From an uncultured bacterium (lineage in GTDB: Bacteria; Bacillota; Clostridia; Oscillospirales; Oscillospiraceae), in contig CAOKLO010000014.1 in assembly GCA_948469375.1 (NCBI GenBank), positions 1 to 61,110 of the forward strand: DNA of 61,110 nt. Reading direction: 5' to 3'. Shown in pieces: positions 58,247 through 61,110 of this stretch. Every line of letters starts with the position of its first letter. Positions within the stretch are counted from its first letter, which is position 1. The notes under the pieces are model-generated. The model did not search any database. It worked only from the letters and a program-made list of their open reading frames with translations, and was not told the DNA's origin. The position numbers and the translations under genes were made by a program.

Positions 58247-60282
58247 CCGCCGCGTGTCTCCTTCAAAATAAATTTTTGTACCTGGGACTGGAGCGACTCA
58301 GCCTCCCTCGCCAGGGACCCGCTGGATTGCTCCGTCTCCCCCGCGTTTTGCAGATTGCGGTCCGCAATGGCGGAAATGGTATTGATTCGCTCCTCCATGA
58401 CGGACAACGCGCTCTTCTGCCCCTGTACCGCCGCCGCCAGCTCATCCGAGATGACATTGATCTGCGTGGAGACGTCGGATATGGCGCGAAGGGAGCCGGC
58501 GGTATCGGCGGTCAGCACCACGCCGGTCTGAATGATCGCCTTGGTGTTGTTGACCATGTCCGTGGCGCTCTGCGCGGCCTGCGCGCTTTTAGCGGCCAGC
58601 TGCTTGACCTCGTCGGCCACCACCGCGAAGCCCTTTCCGGCGGCTCCGGCCCGGGCCGCCTCCACAGAGGCGTTGAGGGCCAATATATTCGTTTGGAAGG
58701 CGATATCCTCAATATCCTTTGAGATCTTTGTGATCTGCTGCGCGTTGGCGCTGATATCATCCATAGCGGAGGACAGAGCGGCCATCTGCTCGTTGGCGCC
58801 CTGGATGCGCCGGGTGATCTCTTCCGTCTGGGAGCGTGTCCGGCCGCTGCTGCGCGCGACGTCGGCCAGCCGCTCCTTCACATGCGTCACCTCGCGGACC
58901 AGCTCTTCGGCCGACTGGTTCTGCTCCACCGACGCCTGATGCAGCTGCGCGGACTGCCCATTCAGCTGCGCCGCCATGTCTGTAAGCCGGTCCGCGGCGG
59001 CGTGGAATCCAAGGAGCGTCTCGTTCATCGACTCGGTGATCGTGCGCAGGCTGCTGCGGATCAGCACAAAGTCGCCCTTGTAATCCACCTGGGGCTGGGT
59101 GCGCAGGTCGCCGTCCGCAACCCTTGTCAACACCTGCTGGATATCCGATATGTAACGGTTCACGCTTCCCAGCGTGGCCTCCAGCGTCTGCGTCATCACC
59201 TCCAGCTCGTCTCCGCTGTGAACGGGGGTCACAGCCGTGTGCAGGTCGCCGTTGGAGAGGGCCACCATCCGGCCGGTCACACACTTCACCGGGTGGGAGA
59301 TGGAGCGAGCCAGACGCAGGACCAACAGCATGGAGACAACCAGAACCACCAGCGTGGCCAGGACCGCCGCCGCCATCGCCCCGTTGATCAGACTGCCGTA
59401 ATCCGACTTGGGGATCTGGATGACCAGCGACCATTGGGTCCCCCGAATGGGCGAGAAAGCCACCAGCATCTGGGCTCCGTTAATGGGGAACTCCGTGGCT
59501 CCCGTCTCGCCGGTGGTGACACGGTCCACCGCGTCACCACCGGCGCCGCCGCTGAGCTGAGCCAACGAGCTTTTGCTGAGGGCCAGGGATTGATTCGGGT
59601 GACCGGTAACAATGCCCTCCCGGTTGACCATATAGGCCATTCCGCTTTTCCCCAAATTGATGCTGCTGATGACATCGTTGAGGGTGTCGTATTTATACAC
59701 GCCCACCACATATAAAACCGTCTCCCCGTTCTCCTTCACCGGCATACCCATCGTAATGCCCAGCTTACCCTGATAGACGGTGGAGGAATCGGTGGTCAGG
59801 TTATCCGTCTCCTTCAAAAGTGCAAAAAAGCTGTCGTCCAGACGCTCCGGCGCGCCGTCGATTCCCAGCCCCAGCCGCCCATCCAGGCCATACAGGGCGA
59901 TCGTGTAAAGCTCATAAATCTCCGCCGCTTCTTCCAGCACCGCCATGCGGTTTTCCCTGGTTGCCGCGGCGTCCGGACGGGAAGCCGCCGTGTCCGTACC
60001 GCCGGCCATCACCGTATCCATACGAGGGTCGCCGGCAATGGTCATCATGCGGTCCGCCAGCATATGGATGTTGGCCTCCACCGTTTTAGCGGACTGCCGG
60101 GCCATGGGCTGTAGGCTGTCCAGCAAAATGCTGTTGGCAAGTGACTGCATGGACAGGGCCATAATCACACAGCATATGACCACCAGTATCAGGATATTCA
60201 GCGTCGTGTTTTTCAATATCCTTCCATTCAGACTCCGTCTTGTCTCCCGGCCGGCGCGGGAGTCGGCTTGCTTTCCCGTCAC
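58243..60282 (-). CDS. Methyl-accepting chemotaxis protein, double Cache type
   Basis: 679 aa. A first helix (about 29-50) precedes a long extracellular double-Cache domain (about 55-310; [56 protein letters not shown]). A second helix (about 315-338), HAMP, and the signalling domain with [20 protein letters not shown] follow. dCache_1 sensors often bind amino acids or other small ligands; this ligand is unknown. First gene of the three-gene chemoreceptor operon. Confidence 0.94.
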   Translation of the reverse strand: MTGKQADSRAGRETRRSLNGRILKNTTLNILILVVICCVIMALSMQSLANSILLDSLQPMARQSAKTVEANIHMLADRMMTIAGDPRMDTVMAGGTDTAASRPDAAATRENRMAVLEEAAEIYELYTIALYGLDGRLGLGIDGAPERLDDSFFALLKETDNLTTDSSTVYQGKLGITMGMPVKENGETVLYVVGVYKYDTLNDVISSINLGKSGMAYMVNREGIVTGHPNQSLALSKSSLAQLSGGAGGDAVDRVTTGETGATEFPINGAQMLVAFSPIRGTQWSLVIQIPKSDYGSLINGAMAAAVLATLVVLVVSMLLVLRLARSISHPVKCVTGRMVALSNGDLHTAVTPVHSGDELEVMTQTLEATLGSVNRYISDIQQVLTRVADGDLRTQPQVDYKGDFVLIRSSLRTITESMNETLLGFHAAADRLTDMAAQLNGQSAQLHQASVEQNQSAEELVREVTHVKERLADVARSSGRTRSQTEEITRRIQGANEQMAALSSAMDDISANAQQITKISKDIEDIAFQTNILALNASVEAARAGAAGKGFAVVADEVKQLAAKSAQAAQSATDMVNNTKAIIQTGVVLTADTAGSLRAISDVSTQINVISDELAAAVQGQKSALSVMEERINTISAIADRNLQNAGETEQSSGSLAREAESLQSQVQKFILKETRGG

Positions 60283-60398
60283 GATCTTGTCGCTCCTTTT
60301 TCAAATATTCTTGTCAATAGGCAGAATAAAAGCCGCTCGTTCCTCCGCCCGAGAACGCCGTGACGCACGGCTGAGCAATGAACGATAGACTTTGAAAC

Positions 60399-60419
60399 AT
60401 TATACCACAGGCTGCCTGT
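60399..60419 (-). promoter_or_regulatory. Promoter and palindrome of the chemoreceptor operon
   Basis: TGG-TATAAT (extended -10; TATAAT at 60399-60404) preceded by the perfect palindrome ACAGGC-A-GCCTGT (60407-60419), which takes up most of the spacer. The palindrome could be an operator. 60420-60593 holds no gene. Confidence 0.5.
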
Positions 60420-60593
60420 AAAGGGAAGCTCTTTTTTACATTTCCGCCGCCGGCCCTGCCTTACTGGCAAACGCAAAAAAGCCCAGCTTTCGCTGGACCT
60501 TTCCGCAACCCAGCCGAGAAGTTTATAGCCAGACGCAATGTCCGGCCGCCTGACCGCTTTCACGCTCTTCTCCGCCGGACCGGACTGAATCAT

Positions 60594-61052
60594 TTATGAC
60601 AACTTAAGCCGGGCCTGCGCCAGCCGGGCCAGGTCGGCGGGCCGCACCTTTCCGGTGACGGTCTTGGGGAGCTCATCCAGGAACACGATATATTTCGGCA
60701 CTTTGTAGTCCGACAGCCTCTGGGTCAGGATGGCGCGGAGCTCAGATTCACCCAGCCCGCTCCCCGCTTGGAGCACCACGCAGAGGCACGCCTCCTCGCC
60801 ATAGTGGCGGTCTGGGACCCCCATGGCCTTGCACTCCCGGACCTCGCCGCAATTACCCAGGATGTTCTCGATCTCAGCGGGGCTGATGTTCTCGCCCCCT
60901 CGGATGATGAGCTCCTTGAGCCGTCCGGTGAGGTGAACGTTTCCGTCCTCATCCAGATAGCCCATATCCCCGGTGTGGAGCCAGCCATCGGCGTCGATGG
61001 CCTTAGCGGTCTCTTCAGGCTGGCCGTAGTAGCCGGCCATCGGCCATCACCT
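60594..61052 (-). pseudogene. Acyl-CoA synthetase (AMP-binding) C-terminal fragment
   Basis: About 148 codons encode the C-terminal third of an AMP-forming acyl-CoA synthetase: [32 protein letters not shown] (A7/A8 core), [20 protein letters not shown] (hinge) and the catalytic lysine in [10 protein letters not shown]. The N-terminal two-thirds are missing. Just upstream a 7-nt tandem duplication (GGCCATC at 61035-61041 and 61042-61048) breaks the frame, and an IS end begins within about 10 nt. The gene is therefore truncated and non-functional as read. Confidence 0.85.
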
Positions 61053-61054
61053 CT

Positions 61055-61110
61055 AAGAGCCTGTTTAAAATCTTCTAATGAGGATGGCAATGAGGGCAAA
61101 CGTGAGAATT
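61055..61110 (-). mobile_element. IS end with transposase C-terminal tail (partial)
   Basis: On the minus strand the last bases of the window read in frame as ILTFALIAILIRRF followed by TAA (61065-61067), within a terminal-repeat-like sequence AAGATTTTAAACAGGCTCTT. This nearly matches, inverted, the end at 42-61. It resembles the end of an IS5-type element whose body lies beyond the window. Confidence 0.5.

Noticed and set aside
1-61110. CRISPR arrays, tRNA and rRNA genes
   Set aside because: No regularly spaced repeats, no cloverleaf with a T-loop GTTCRA pattern in gene gaps, and no rRNA-like stretches were seen.

Overview
The window looks like a chromosomal segment of a spore-forming, GC-rich member of the Clostridia, most likely an intestinal Oscillospiraceae (Flavonifractor/Intestinimonas/Oscillibacter type). 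The reasons are yabP-yabQ-divIC-S1 sporulation/division genes, a T-box ahead of leuA, Firmicute-type sigma-A promoters and AGGAGG ribosome binding sites, long-form HPF, DUF4830 and DUF3788 proteins, and strongly G/C-ending codons in most genes. Both ends carry closely related insertion-sequence ends (1-62 and 61055-61110), so the segment may be bounded by repeats. No tRNA, rRNA or CRISPR array was seen.

Layout. 0-8 kb (minus strand): a saccharide operon with a RbsABC-type ABC transporter, a GH3 enzyme, a PQ-loop membrane protein, a ROK regulator and beta-phosphoglucomutase. A strong promoter there is studded with CTTTTGCAAAAG-type operators. 8-19 kb: housekeeping and amino-acid genes (YebC, proC, T-box leuA, MarR-TSUP, hpf), a holin-amidase pair, and a DAHP synthase-prephenate dehydrogenase operon preceded by a tyrosine-rich leader peptide and a classical attenuator. 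19-30 kb: NUDIX, AI-2E transporter, yabPQ-divIC-S1, amidohydrolase plus an orphan fumarase alpha subunit, an AT-rich DUF3788 gene, prfC, a flavodoxin-like protein and DegV. 30-37 kb: ftsE-ftsX, two tandem M23 hydrolases with coiled coils and an S41 protease (a WalR-like box lies in the leader), then a PucR/CdaR regulator and RsuA. 37-43 kb: nagBA, an RpiR regulator and an AGE epimerase, around decayed pieces of nanA, sugar ABC transporter genes and an SGNH esterase; this is an eroded sialic-acid/amino-sugar locus. 43-48 kb: a TetM/EF-G-like GTPase fused to a YacP/Rae1-type NYN endonuclease, and an SsuABC-like transporter. 48-61 kb: a TIM-barrel protein, a glycogen synthase with a 165-residue Ala/Lys/Glu-rich extension and a second internal start, a Na/Pi symporter, a CheY-FapA pair, an MCP-FMN-binding lipoprotein-MCP operon, and an acyl-CoA synthetase fragment cut off at an IS end.

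The most interesting signals are the ribosome-GTPase/Rae1 fusion, the tyrosine attenuator, the GH3 plus beta-phosphoglucomutase pairing (a possible retaining phosphorylase route), the AUG-UAA start-stop in the prfC leader, and the two-start glycogen synthase.
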